Assembly (NCBI GenBank): GCA_038030265.1
Contig: CM075941.1
Span: forward strand, 44,020,164 to 44,084,163
Source of the DNA: Corythucha ciliata
Lineage: Eukaryota > Arthropoda > Insecta > Hemiptera > Tingidae
Reading direction: 5' to 3'
DNA length: 64,000 bases
Below are positions 13,882-36,993 of this stretch, piece after piece (the first letter of the stretch is position 1; every line of letters begins with the position of its first letter). Below the pieces are notes generated by a model. It saw only the letters and a list, made by a program, of their open reading frames with translations. It ran no database searches and was not told where the DNA came from. A program made the translations under genes and the position numbers.

Positions 13882-14990
13882 GAAGAGGCATACCTGTGAG
13901 GTTGGTTCATCTATTCAGAGCCAATCCTCGAAAATTTTCTGGAGTTAAACCCGTGAAAGTGGTTTTTTGAAAAGCCGAACCCACAAAGTTTGTGTTTTTA
14001 TGTTTGCACAGAGCCAAACCCTCAAGACCTTTTTTTTAACGATTAAACCCCACGAAATCTGTTTGTTAAGGAGTCATTCTCGTGATGTTGGTTCTCTCTG
14101 GAACACCTCTCCCCCCCCCCCATTTTTCACCGTAATTCATTATTTGGCTTATTAACTGCAAACCTAGCCCACAGGGACCATGAAACTGCTGTTTTTTGCC
14201 CCGAGAAACATTCATTCCCACGCCCATAATCTGCCAATTTGACACCAAGGTCTGATTATTCCGGAAAAATCGAGAACCTTTCCGCTGTTAAAATAGGGCA
14301 TGGTCCTTCCCTGCCAAATCGATTATAATGTTTGGGAGAAAATTTCCCCGAGAACCCTGAAATGTAGAACCCGCCATCACCCCCTGGATGATTTCAGATT
14401 GAGGCGAGGAACCAGTTACTCGCCTTTTTTAGTTGATTTAAATGGCCCAAATATCGGTTTAGCGCTTTTCCTAGATTTTAACCTCGAAGTATCCCTCGGA
14501 AATATTCGGTTTATAGCCCAGTCTGTCAACTCTGTAACCCATTGACTAATTCCAAACCATCTACGTCCTTTCATCGCCTACAAAAAAAAGTGTTTGATAG
14601 TAGTTGGGGGGAGGGGGCATCTACCATGATCACCACTCCGGGCATCAATATGTCACGCTACGCCTCTGGAAAGAGACAGTGATAGTGACAGTTAAAAGTT
14701 ATAGAACAGGCCCCCAGAAATCAAAAGAACAGAGCGAAAATTCGGGGCGGGCCTGCAGGCTTAAACCTCTGTACAGAAAAACTAAACAACAAAATTGTCG
14801 GAAGACGAATCGAGGGGGGGGGGTCCAAGTGATAAAAGACTATCACAACTCAATCAAAATCAATTCCCTGTCTCATTCACGCAAGATCATGCACAGTTAG
14901 GGGAATAATTAGGGTGACCAGAATTTTTCCGAGACGAAAGAAGGACCCAAATTTTACAACGGGGAAGAAGAAATATTATGGGGGGGGGAT
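13882..14990. repeat. Loose minisatellite-like sequence and a dispersed repeat
   Basis: From 13.9 to 14.56 kb there is a degenerate, roughly 30-50-bp periodic text with repeated words such as 'aacccac', 'gaaatt' and 'ttgg'. Positions 14830-14905 match 16618-16695 at high identity (shared word TCAATTCCCTGTCTCATTCA), so a dispersed repeat copy lies here. I recognise no gene. Confidence 0.55.
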
Positions 14991-15029
14991 TGATAGTTCC
15001 ACTATTCTGCCACTGATTATAATTAGGAC

Positions 15030-15805
15030 ATGACCAAAATTGCCAAAACACAAAATTGGCTTTTGAACGAGCCAAAACAAAATTGGCTTTTGAATGAGCC
15101 AAAACACAAAATTGGCTTTTGAATGAGCCAAAACACAAAATTGGCTTTTGAAAGAGGCAAAACACGAAATTGACTTTTTTAGGAGCCAAAACAAGAAATT
15201 TGCATTTGGAGGATCCAAAACAAAAATTCGATTTCGAAAGAGCCGAAACACGAAATTGGCTTCCGGAGGATCCAAAGCACGAAATTGGCTTTTGAAGGAG
15301 CCAAAACACGCAATTGGTTTTTGAAGGAGCCAAAGATCACAATTGGCATTTGATGGAGCCGAAACACAAAATTGGGTTTTGGAAGAGCTAAAACACGACA
15401 TTGGCTTTTGAAGGTGCCAAAAACACTAAATTGACTTTTGAAGGGGCCAAAACACGAAATTGGCTTTTGAAGGTGCCAAAACACGAAATTGGCTTTTAAA
15501 GGAGCCAAAACACAAATTGGCTTTCGAAGAAGCCAAAACAAGAAATTTGCTTTAGTGGGAGCCGAAATACAAAATTGGCTTTTAAAGGGTGGAAAACACG
15601 AAATCGAAAAAGGCATTTGATGAGCCAAAACATGAAATTGGCTAACGAAAGAGCCATAACATGAATTTGGCTTTTGAAGGAGCCAAAACACAAAATTGGG
15701 GTTTGAAAGAGCTAAAACACGAAATTGGCATTTGGAAGAGCGAAAACAAAAAAATTGGGTCCGAAAGAGCCGAAACACGAAATTGGCTTCTGGAGGATCC
15801 AAAAC
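15030..15805. repeat. 30-bp tandem array ('aattggcttttgaaggagcc')
   Basis: About 25 imperfect units close to 30 bp each, with the core AATTGGCTTTTGAAGGAGCC followed by AAAACACGAA. Because 30 is divisible by three, several minus-strand frames stay open for 140-214 codons and give an apparent ten-residue protein repeat. I regard these frames as by-products of the array: no start context, splice logic or family supports a gene. The unit shares an AAATTGGC core with other arrays in the window. Confidence 0.88.
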
Positions 15806-16124
15806 GGTGTAGGAGAAGCCCAAAGGGGTGTTCTCCTGCTGCTAGCTTCCACTGTGGGCCGCCCCCAACGGGGATCTCACAAGGGTCATCTCTTGGATCA
15901 TAAAAAACGTCCTGTGCTGGTGCCAGACACGATGAAATGACCCGGATACGGTGGGCGGCTCCCTGGACTATTATTATTTCGGGACAATCTATCTTTCTTC
16001 ACGAGGTCCTTCAGGCTCCCAGGAAGTACCCTGTTTTGAAAGAAGTACCTTTTAGGGTCCTTTCGAGAAAAGCAAAGGACCACAGGATCATGAGCTTCCA
16101 AAAGAAGGACCTCGGGTCACTGTA
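15806..16124. other. Spacer between array and duplication
   Basis: Unique-looking sequence richer in G and C than its neighbours. No gene is recognised; the short frames on both strands overlap and have no family resemblance. Confidence 0.4.
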
Positions 16125-17030
16125 GGAATACCACCTTGAACAGGTCATAAAACAGGGCCACATGCCATCTCCACACCCTGATTTTTTACAAAATCTTGGC
16201 AGGCTATTACACTGTCTATAAATCGAAGTTTAATTTCTTTTTAAAAAGCCCACCACTGCCCACGCCTGTAATGCGAGGGAATAGTTGTGTTGGTACCCCA
16301 CAAAGTAGGGATTTTTTAGGGCCTCCTGTAGCGGCGATTCCGTAGGGTGACCCCTATGAATGAACCTAGAACTACACTGAATACACGTGAAGGGTTGAAA
16401 AGGACACACGTTTTTCTTCACCCTTTGGCTCTGTACGTTTTCATTTCCAACTGGAATAAGACACCGATGATTTGTGCTATGATGGAGTACCCAAAAATTA
16501 GATTGGAACGCTGAAACAAGCTTTATCGAGCCGGACGAACGACTTGTATCTTCTTCCATTCCCAAAATGAGACGAACAACGATCTGAAGACGAATCAAAG
16601 GGGGAGGGGGGGTTCAAGTGATAAAAGACGATCACAACTCGATCAAAATCAATTCCCTGTCTCATTCACGTAAGATCATGCACAGTTAGGGGAATACCAC
16701 CTTGAACAGGGCATAAAACAGGGCAACATGCCATCACCACACCCTGATTTTTTACAAATCTTTGCAGGCTATTACACAGTTTATAAATCGAAGGTTGATT
16801 TCTTTTTTAAAAGCCCACCACTACCCACGCCTGGAATGGTTGCGTTGGTACCCCCACAAAGTAGGGATTTTGTAGGGCCTCCTGTAGCAGTGATTCCGCA
16901 GGGCGCCACCAATGATTGACCCTAGAACTACACTGAATACACGTGGAGGGTTGAAAAGGAAGCTTTATCAAGTCAGACGAACGACTTATCTTCTTGCCTT
17001 CCCAAAATGAGACGAACAACGATCGACTTT
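16125..17030. repeat. Diverged direct duplication with a dispersed repeat between copies
   Basis: The segment starting GGAATACCACCTTGAACAGG at 16125 recurs at 16691 and stays alignable through the words CCCACAAAGTAGGGATTTT and AAAATGAGACGAACAACGATC. The first copy carries about 110 bp more (around 16400-16510). The sequence between them (16591-16690) matches 14815-14905. The minus-strand frames in the two copies resemble each other only because the DNA is duplicated. Confidence 0.8.
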
Positions 17031-18496
17031 TCCTCATAGAGACAGCGAGGGTGTCTCCACCTATGCAAAACCTTGTAGCAATGGACACCTATTATGACTT
17101 GTTAACGCGAATTAGTTGAGTGAATAGTAGAAAATACTCATTTCAGAGTAAAGATAAGATCGTTATTAACGCGAATGGAAGGCCAATCACTCAGTCTGGT
17201 GAAGTAAAACTTGGAGACGTGTCAATGGGAATAACCCAATATGATGAATTGAAGAACAGATGGGCGACAGAATGAAGACAAGAAATGTAGTAAAATGAGC
17301 GTTTGATTAAGGGAATAGATTTGACAACTCTTTGAGAAGTCAAGAGACCTATAAAAGACAGCTGTGCTACGAATTACCCTCGGACAATGGATGAGCTCAT
17401 CCGACCGATACAAAATACTAACGAAAGGCTTGCCCATTTCGTAATTAACACCTAAAACGTGTTAAAAATTGTGAAAGAAATTGATCGATCCCCCGTGGGA
17501 AACATTGACGAAAGCAACTTTGCACCACCCCCACACACATCGAACACCGCGCCTATAAGCTCTCCCTTACGCAGCACAGATGACCATCGAAGCCTTTAAA
17601 AAAATGGTCTTGGAATGGATTGAGGCTCCAATTAGAACGCGTCGTGGAAATTACTATGAAAAATAAACAAAATTCTCACCTAATTTTGACGTTGAACCCC
17701 GTTCAAAATCCTGTTTTTCGGCCATTTTTGCACAACACCATATCACTGAAAAGAGAACAGTTGCGAGAGAGTTTGATACCTTCCGAGGAAGGTTGTGACG
17801 CCCCCACTACTTTTCCCACCAAAGTTCGACGTTACCGTTTCCGTTGAGGGTTTCGCCTTTTTTAAACGAATTAATTAAAAATCTTTGAATTCCTAGCTTT
17901 TTAAACCGTTTTAATAGTTTTTAAACTTTATTATTTGAAGGGTGGAATGGAAAAAAATGTCCTCATGAGCACATGTGACCCGTCATATCACCGGCTTTCC
18001 CAACAGCTGAGTTCAACCCTTTTTTTTTTACTAATCCTCTTTTCACGCGAGGTGATAAGGGATCGAACGTTCACAGCACAGTGGGATTTCCCCTTTGACC
18101 GAGTTTTTAAAATAATCCAGCGCCCTTCCTCTTTGCTTGTTCTTCCTCTTTGCCTCACTTTCGTCGGCCTAGACCCTGAAAAAAAAAAATTCGACGAGAA
18201 GGAGAGGGCTCCAAAAAGAGAGAGTGGCTATGGCACTAATTGAACGGTTCGAACGTTTGGACTTGTAAAGAGGGTGTTTGTTCGCTATGCGGGAGTGGAA
18301 AGTTGTCTATGGAATGTGGTGGTGTCAGTCGACTCAGTCACATGGTGGCTCTCACTCGGGTTTGAACCAAAAGAAGAAGAGGATCGACGAACAAGTTGAC
18401 AATAGAAGGAAAGTTGTAAGCAGTGCTCGCGGTACACCTCTAGTCCTGGACTTATACTCCTGAAGAGTACGTGGACCTTCTTACCCTCTCTGAAAA
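17031..18496. other. Upstream region of the thiolase gene
   Basis: No coding exon recognised. It should contain the promoter and 5' untranslated region of the gene that starts at 18497, but I cannot fix a transcription start or a TATA box with confidence. Confidence 0.4.
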
Positions 18497-31045
<12,549 letters not shown>

Positions 31046-31461
31046 CGAAAGATGCCAATCATTACCACCTAATTTTAAAATGTCGAATGATTTTATTTGA
31101 TTTATTCAGCCCTTTTAAAGGACTACGTTGTGTTTTTGTTGACAATTTATTTCAGTTATTTATTAAAACCTGTATTTTTCTCGCATAAAAAACTCCAAGT
31201 TCAAGTTGTGTGTGGTGGCAGTCTTTTGGGTGACAAAAAACCGTGATTTTGGCTTATTAAAACCACAATTTCGCCGGAGATTTTCACTCTACCATAACCA
31301 AACGTTGGAAATTTGGCAATTCAAAAGCAACTTTCACGAGTTTTTGATGTATAGTTCCCAGATTTCACTTGTTTTAACGCTTTAAAACCAAAAAAAATCG
31401 TAATTCGTTCTTACTGAAAACATTTTTGCAGGTTTCGTTAATTGAGAAATAGTATATTGTG

Positions 31462-31566
31462 TACCTAGGCGGAAAGTGTGTGTTTGCCGGGCCGAGACAA
31501 GTTGCCCAGCCGAGCCGTAGGCGAATCGTCGAGGATCGGCGAAACACTTTCTCGGTAAGGTGCACA
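31462..31566. repeat. 105-bp inverted repeat
   Basis: The left word ACCTAGGCGGAAAGTGTGT pairs with the right words GAAACACTTTCTCGG and TAAGGTGC. The centre is GC-rich. It resembles a small MITE; the target duplication is unclear. Confidence 0.65.
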
Positions 31567-31570
31567 TACT

Positions 31571-31852
31571 ATTTTCTTTCCGGAATGAAACTCCGGAAAG
31601 ATAGGAAAACTCGCTGCCTCCGTAGGGAGGAGAAAGAGGGACTTTTCCGGGCTAGCCTGACAAAGTCGCAAGACAAAGTAGCGCCCCAAGCGGATTTTTG
31701 AAGAAAATGCTTACTTTCCACGGCTAGCCCGAGAAAACTTTGCCGGGCTAGCCCGACGAAGACTTTGTCAGGCTAGCCCGGAAAAGTCCCTCTTTCCCCT
31801 CTCTACACAGGCAGCAAAATCGAGTTTTCTCATCATGTAGGAAAGAAACTAA
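31571..31852. mobile_element. 280-bp foldback
   Basis: The arms share GAAAACTCG, AAAGAGGGACTTTTCCGGGC and TAGCCTGACAAAGTC in inverted order, followed by an imperfect inner stem built on GGGCTAGCC. It ends near TTTCTTTCC on the left and GGAAAGAAA on the right. No coding frame; probably a MITE. Confidence 0.78.
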
Positions 31853-32599
31853 TTTGGCTCTTTCAAAAACTAAATTCCCGGATTTGGCTCATTCAAAACC
31901 CAAATTTCGTTATTTTGGGTCTTACAAATCCCGATTTTTGCAGGTTTTTCTCCACCGTTGACACAGTTTTGGGTAATCGAAAAACTAACACAGAAAAAAT
32001 AAATTTTGTGATTTTGGTTGTTTTGGAATTGGAAACTTACCGCTACACCTCTCTGGGGTGTGATAAATAACATTGAAGTCTGTATTTTGGGGCTCCGGAG
32101 GCTCAATTCCAACTTTTTCACTGGAATAATCAGTTTACGCAGGACAGTTTCCTGGACGAAATTGACTGTTTCTCGAACAAAATAGACTGTTTCCCAGAAA
32201 AATGACGTCATTGATAGTTTCCGGGGCGACCTACTGACAGATCGTTACACTGCTATAGATAGCTCTTGGGGTGCCCTAGTCTGCAATGAACCATTTTGTG
32301 TGGTTTTGGTGCTTCTTGGCATGACCTGAAGCCGCGATTTATTTCACGGAGCACCTGGAAACTATGGGTGGTTGAAGAGATGTCGATTATTTTGTACCGA
32401 TGGTGCGCAAAAGGGCGCTATACTTTATCAGTACTGTGCTCGATTCTTTAACATACTCATGTTTGAAAATAAATAAAAGCCTGAGCCGACTGATGCCCTC
32501 TGTATCAAGTGATGCCCGGGGTGGGCCGCCCCACCGCCCCCCTTTAGAGTAATAAATAGGTACTTATGCAATACGTGGGGTGCTAAAATTTCAGAGAAT

Positions 32600-33900
32600 A
32601 AAGACTACCGTTACATACAAAACTATTTATGAATTTCTTAAATACAGATAAACTCCCAAAGCCCTCATAATTAAATTTAAATTCTGGAGCAAATTTCAAA
32701 CCAACTATACATATAAGCATGACAAGCATAAAACGAAGAAGATATCACAGGAATGAGCAACATTGGTGCGACTAGAGATTCTGGTGCTGTGGTTATGGTA
32801 AACATAGCAAGACGGGTTACATTTATAAAGTAGGATGGCTACAGAAGAAAGGTACGGCTAATTTAGATTCATAACACTCAATTCTTTATACAATTGTTTA
32901 GTACTGTTTCTATCAGGTTTGTTCAAAGCAATTTTCAAGATTCGCTTTTGCGTTACCTCAACTTTATCCAACGTAGATGCACTATGCCGTATGACAGAAG
33001 CGATTGACACAAAGAGAAATCACAATCCAGGATTTTTCGTAGCAACTTAAATTTATACAACGTTTTTCTTAGTTTAATAATTAAAGCCTCAGTATAAAAA
33101 TTAAATTTAAGCGTGTTATCCAATGTTACCCTTAAGTATTTACAGCTTTCAGCAAAATATAGCCTATCACAATCACAATTACAATTATCACAGCCTTTCG
33201 AATGAATCACTAAAGGATCAGCAATACCTCCTCTGCGACCCTTTGTAAATGACAATAAACGGGTCTTAGACAAATTTATAGACAAGTAATTTAGATCAAA
33301 CCATCGGGATATCATTGCAAAATCGGTGACAACCACTTTACGCAATTCAGCAACATTCGGCCCAGCAGAGTATCACAGTATCATCCGCAAAGCGGAACTG
33401 TTTCGCCCACCCCCCACCATTGGCACATTGATTAAATCGTTTAAATGCGGTAGAAAGAGCAAAGGCCCCAGTACTGTACCTTGGGGTACACCACAGTTAA
33501 CGAATTGCACGGAACTGAAGGAATCATTAATTTTCACAACGTGTTGGAAAGATAAGACGAGAATATTTCATTTACAACTCCTCGAATTCCATAGTTATTC
33601 AATTTCACCAAAAGCAAGTTGTGGTTTACCGAGTCGAACGCCTTTTGCACATCGAGAAATAACCCAAACACAAAGTTATTGTTCTCCAGATTTTCATAGA
33701 TTGTTTCGTGACATCAAACAGCGCGTGACTCGTTGACATCCCTTCCTGGAAGCATACTATCTCAAAGAGATTACTCGCTTTATCATCAGATATTGTAATA
33801 CTCTTCGCTTTATGCAGCTTTCCAGCATCTTGGGCAGCGAATATGTCAAGGAAATAGGTCTGTAATTGGAGGGAATCCTATAAATTGATGTTTTAGGGGT
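32600..33900 (-). pseudogene. LINE reverse transcriptase fragment (degenerate)
   Basis: Read on the minus strand, the order is NYRPISL and PKMLE (near 33870), FLDVQKAFDSVNH (near 33650), GVPQGTVLGPLLF (near 33480), FADDTVI (near 33370), then the open 33345-32953 segment (MISRWFDLNYLSINLSKT and on), and a C-terminal tail with LNKPDRN and KELSVMNL to about 32800. Frameshifts separate the blocks. It belongs to the CR1/jockey-type non-LTR elements, is 5'-truncated, and is unrelated in detail to the intact LINE at 49.8 kb. Confidence 0.85.
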
Positions 33901-33904
33901 AAAT

Positions 33905-34130
33905 TTCGCAAATCTGGATCTTCTAGGAACCATGAATTTCGCGTGGTTACCTCCGTAATTTACTAAACTTTTCGGGGTTTGCTCCCTACTGCGCCCCAGC
34001 AGACCTGTTCAGCAGTTATGGCGTACCGAGGCAGTGGCGAGTATTGGGCGGACGCCGCGCCGCCCCCAAATAGCTTGAAGATTGAAAGTTAGGATTTTTA
34101 GGTTTCATATTCATGAATGAAGATACATGG
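33905..34130. repeat. Dispersed repeat copy
   Basis: Alignable with 24470-24660: shared words are GGAACCA, CGCGTGGTTACCTCC, GCCCCAGCAGACC and CAAATAGCTTGAAGAT. Its right part (34100-34200) also aligns with 58390-58470 (word GATTTGGCTCCTTTC). The family contains a CAG-(C)AG-GCGTACCGAGG motif that resembles hAT-type ends. Confidence 0.7.
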
Positions 34131-34286
34131 AAAGAAATCTTTGTTATCCGGTTGGACGGAGATTTGGCTCCTTTCGACGATTTTCAGTCCAACCGACCTG
34201 GTAGCCCAGTAAAATAAGGTGTCGAAGGTTGCAATAATTAGGGTAGATGATTTCTTTGTTTCATGTTGTTGGGGGTGGTGTAGATA

Positions 34287-34547
34287 TTATGTGTTCAAAT
34301 TGTTGACCTCGAAAAACCTCGGGATCATCCTTGAATTCGGGAAAGACGGCGACATTTTTGGATTTTTTTCGGGGTTAGGCACTTTTTTTTGCTTAAGGAG
34401 CCATTTCTCGGCTGTGACTGCGAAGTAACATTTCAAAGCAGACAAAATTTCCGAAAAAACTAGTCCTAAGCGGGATCTGGAGCGGGAGGTATCACAGTTT
34501 CCAAGATAGAGATCATCAAATGTAGGATACATTTTAAAAATTGACAA
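34287..34547 (-). CDS. Unrecognised frame in the left TIR, mirror of that in the right TIR
   Basis: About 86 codons reading outward from the element. It aligns in protein with the right-TIR frame at 36252-36440: both contain a motif of the form P.FD.LYLGN....RLVFSE and end near TEKWL or AEKWL. No family recognised. It may be a domain fragment of a lost transposase kept because it lies in the terminal repeats, or a chance frame. Confidence 0.25.
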   Translation of the reverse strand: MSIFKMYPTFDDLYLGNCDTSRSRSRLGLVFSEILSALKCYFAVTAEKWLLKQKKVPNPEKNPKMSPSFPNSRMIPRFFEVNNLNT

Positions 34548-34914
34548 ATGATGTTGATGTTTCTATGTCTTCATCATCTGTAACCATGTGGAATCATTTT
34601 AATGGTCAAAAGGTTACACGGCCTTCAGATTAAGGCTAAACGTTCCAAAAAACAGAAGGCAGAACGGTGACTGTCACCCAAGAAGCTCCGAATAACATTC
34701 CAAATATTACATCCGTATAATTCATTGTTGATAGATGTAGTTCATAATTGCAGTAGTAGGAACGGCCATTACTTACTCGTAAAAATAAATGTTATCGGTT
34801 TTCGTTATTCGTAACCATGTGGGATTCTTTTAATGGTCGTTCTCACAAAATTAGATCAGGACGACTTCTGCAACCCCAATGTTTTGATAACTATAATATT
34901 AATAGGTATAATTA

Positions 34915-36993
34915 GTTTTCAGCATTTCGTCCTTTATAGGAAGAAGATCACAAACGTATGTAACTCATCCGGCAATGACATAATTGTGACTGAAAATGTC
35001 TGATAATCTGAATACTTCTGAAAACTGATAAGTAATGCATTGCATATTTCAACTTAATGATAGCGCATGGATGTCGAAAGTAATATAAAATATAATTCAA
35101 TCCACTTTTTTTCTCTTGGAAGAGCCTGACAGAGGACGCGTCTTCTTGATACTTGTAACGTCGTCTATAAAAAATGTCGAAATGTCTTCCGGGTCGCCTT
35201 CTATATCCGTCGGTTCTTCTATATATCTACACAGTCAAACTCCACGAGTGGGTCCGGTCGATTCTCACATGACTCGCCACTGCAATTAATGCAGACCGTA
35301 GAACACTTGAGGCCAGCCAATTCTGCACCCACATGCATGTACAACCCTTCTTACAGGCACGGGAAACCATCTTCAAGAGTAGGGAGGGAGCCGGATCATT
35401 AGACTTTTGAGAAAGCCCGAATCCTATATCGAAAGCCCAAACTCAACGGTGACTGTCACATTTACCATAACAGAGAAAATTATAGCTGTCGAAAGCCGGG
35501 GAAATTTGGGCTTTCAGTGGTGGATGTTATTTTTATATAATCCATCGATACAAATATTATGGGTATTCACGGAAATCAACACTATTTAGATATTCAACTT
35601 ATGGCGACTTTTAAACTGGGCTTTCAATTTGTGTACACTATAATAATTGGTCCAGCATGATCTCTCTCAGATGATCGAAAATCCGCATCGGAGGCGGATC
35701 GAGAGCAGTGCATAAAAATATGCTGCAAGTCTTTCAGCGTGTGGCCTTACCTTTTTAATAAGATGATATAAGTATATGAGATACGCCACAAATTCTGCTA
35801 TTATATCTCACGATTATACGACACATTAGTCCCTCGGACCAAATTAGATGTTCGGAAGTAGGATACCTGGGGATTTTAGGATTAACTTTCCCGTCTCGAT
35901 TTGATTTTTTCCTGAGAGCACTGTTTCACGCTCTCTCTGAAATTGTAAATGGGTGAATGAAAAAATAAACTTGAACTATGCAGTCTTAGGCGAATAAATA
36001 AAGTAACGGTAGCAAAACATAAAATAGTGGGGAGGGCACGACCCTTTAGGACAAAATTATGGGTCGCGACCCAAGTGTGGGTAACAGACGGCGACCCAGC
36101 CAGGAAAAGCCCGCGACTCGTAGGCTGAAAAACGCACTATCAAACCCAACCACTATCAAAATACTGGAGATAACAAGTCGTTTGGCCTCATCATTCAGTC
36201 TAGTTTAGCAAAATAATATTAGTACTATCATGATCATTAAAGGTTTCTACAATGTCACAGTTAACGAAAACAAAGAACCATAGACAGAATTTCGAAGTGT
36301 TGACAAATTTGCCTAAATTTGACGAGCTGTATCTTGGAAACGGTAATACATTTAGAACCCGCTTTAGGCTGGTTTTCTCAGAAATGTTCTCTACTTTGAA
36401 AAGTTACTTCGAAGCCACAACCGAGAAATGGCTAGTTTAGCGTGAAAGAGCCAAAACCCCAAAAAAGTCCCAAATTTTTGTGGTTTTTCGAGAATTCCAG
36501 GATGATCCCGATGTCTTTCGAGGTCAGCAATTTGAACACGTCATACCAGCACCATCCTAGACAATATAAAATAAAAAAAAATCATCTACCCTAATTATTG
36601 CAACCTGACCCCCCTTTTTTGTTCTTATTTTACTGGACTATGGAGAATAGAGCGTTGAAAGATGTTCACCAAATTTTTTGCTGAATATTCTATTAAACAC
36701 ATTCAAGCGATACTCTGGAAGCTGAAATTGAGAAATGTACTAATTCGCGCCTTACGGAGGCTCTTCGGGGCTAAAATATACAAAATACGCTGATCCCTAC
36801 AGTCGTGTGTATAGGCACTTAAGCGGCTGAAATTGCGAAGTCGCTTTGAAATACTATTCTTAGGACAATTACGCGCCTTGAAGGCTGGAAAGAGCGCAAA
36901 TATTCGTGGCTAAAACTGTGAGGAAGAAAAAAAAAACGCTTATTCGCTGTTTCACGACGCAACTTCCAGATCAAAATCGTAAAAAATCGCGGA
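34915..36993. repeat. 2,079-bp tandem duplication, unit 1
   Basis: This unit begins in the interior of the long-TIR element (word AGTTTTCAGCATTTCG) and ends in the array to its right (word AAAAAATCGCGGAG). The same 2,079 bp follows immediately as unit 2. The junction reads GCGGAG|TTTTCAG with only 2-3 bp of shared sequence (AG or AGT). Confidence 0.92.
36252..36440 (+). CDS. Unrecognised frame in the right TIR
   Basis: 62 codons (MSQLTKTKNHRQ... to EKWLV), present with near-identical sequence at 38332-38520 and 62624-62812. The frame stays readable past the stop at W-L-V for a further 40 codons (word PKKSQIFVVF). It mirrors the left-TIR frame. Function unknown; coding status uncertain. Confidence 0.25.
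   Translation: MSQLTKTKNHRQNFEVLTNLPKFDELYLGNGNTFRTRFRLVFSEMFSTLKSYFEATTEKWLV

Larger units (their letters stand above)
31200..32060. repeat. Loose repeats with two foldbacks
   Basis: Degenerate minisatellite-like text ('aaccacaatttcg', 'tttggctcattcaaaac') covers 31220-31400 and 31850-32060. Between them lie the two inverted-repeat structures annotated separately. No gene is recognised. Confidence 0.55.
34204..36638. mobile_element. Long-TIR transposon, copy 1, 2.44 kb
   Basis: The ends are GCCCAGTAAAATAAG and, inverted, GTCCAGTAAAATAAG. TA lies on both sides (34202-34203 and 36639-36640), although a 3-bp TGG duplication outside TAG.../...CTA is also possible. The TIRs are about 400 bp (34204-34610 and 36235-36638). 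The interior has only short frames, including a conserved 60-codon one (35407-35589). No transposase is recognised. The family has another full copy at 60603-63008 and a tandem-duplicated partial copy at 36994-38719. Confidence 0.85.

Noticed and set aside
15179..15823. Minus-strand frame of 214 codons with repeats of the FGSFKSQF kind
   Set aside because: It is the 30-bp array read in phase; other phases are equally open, and there is no start, splice or family support.
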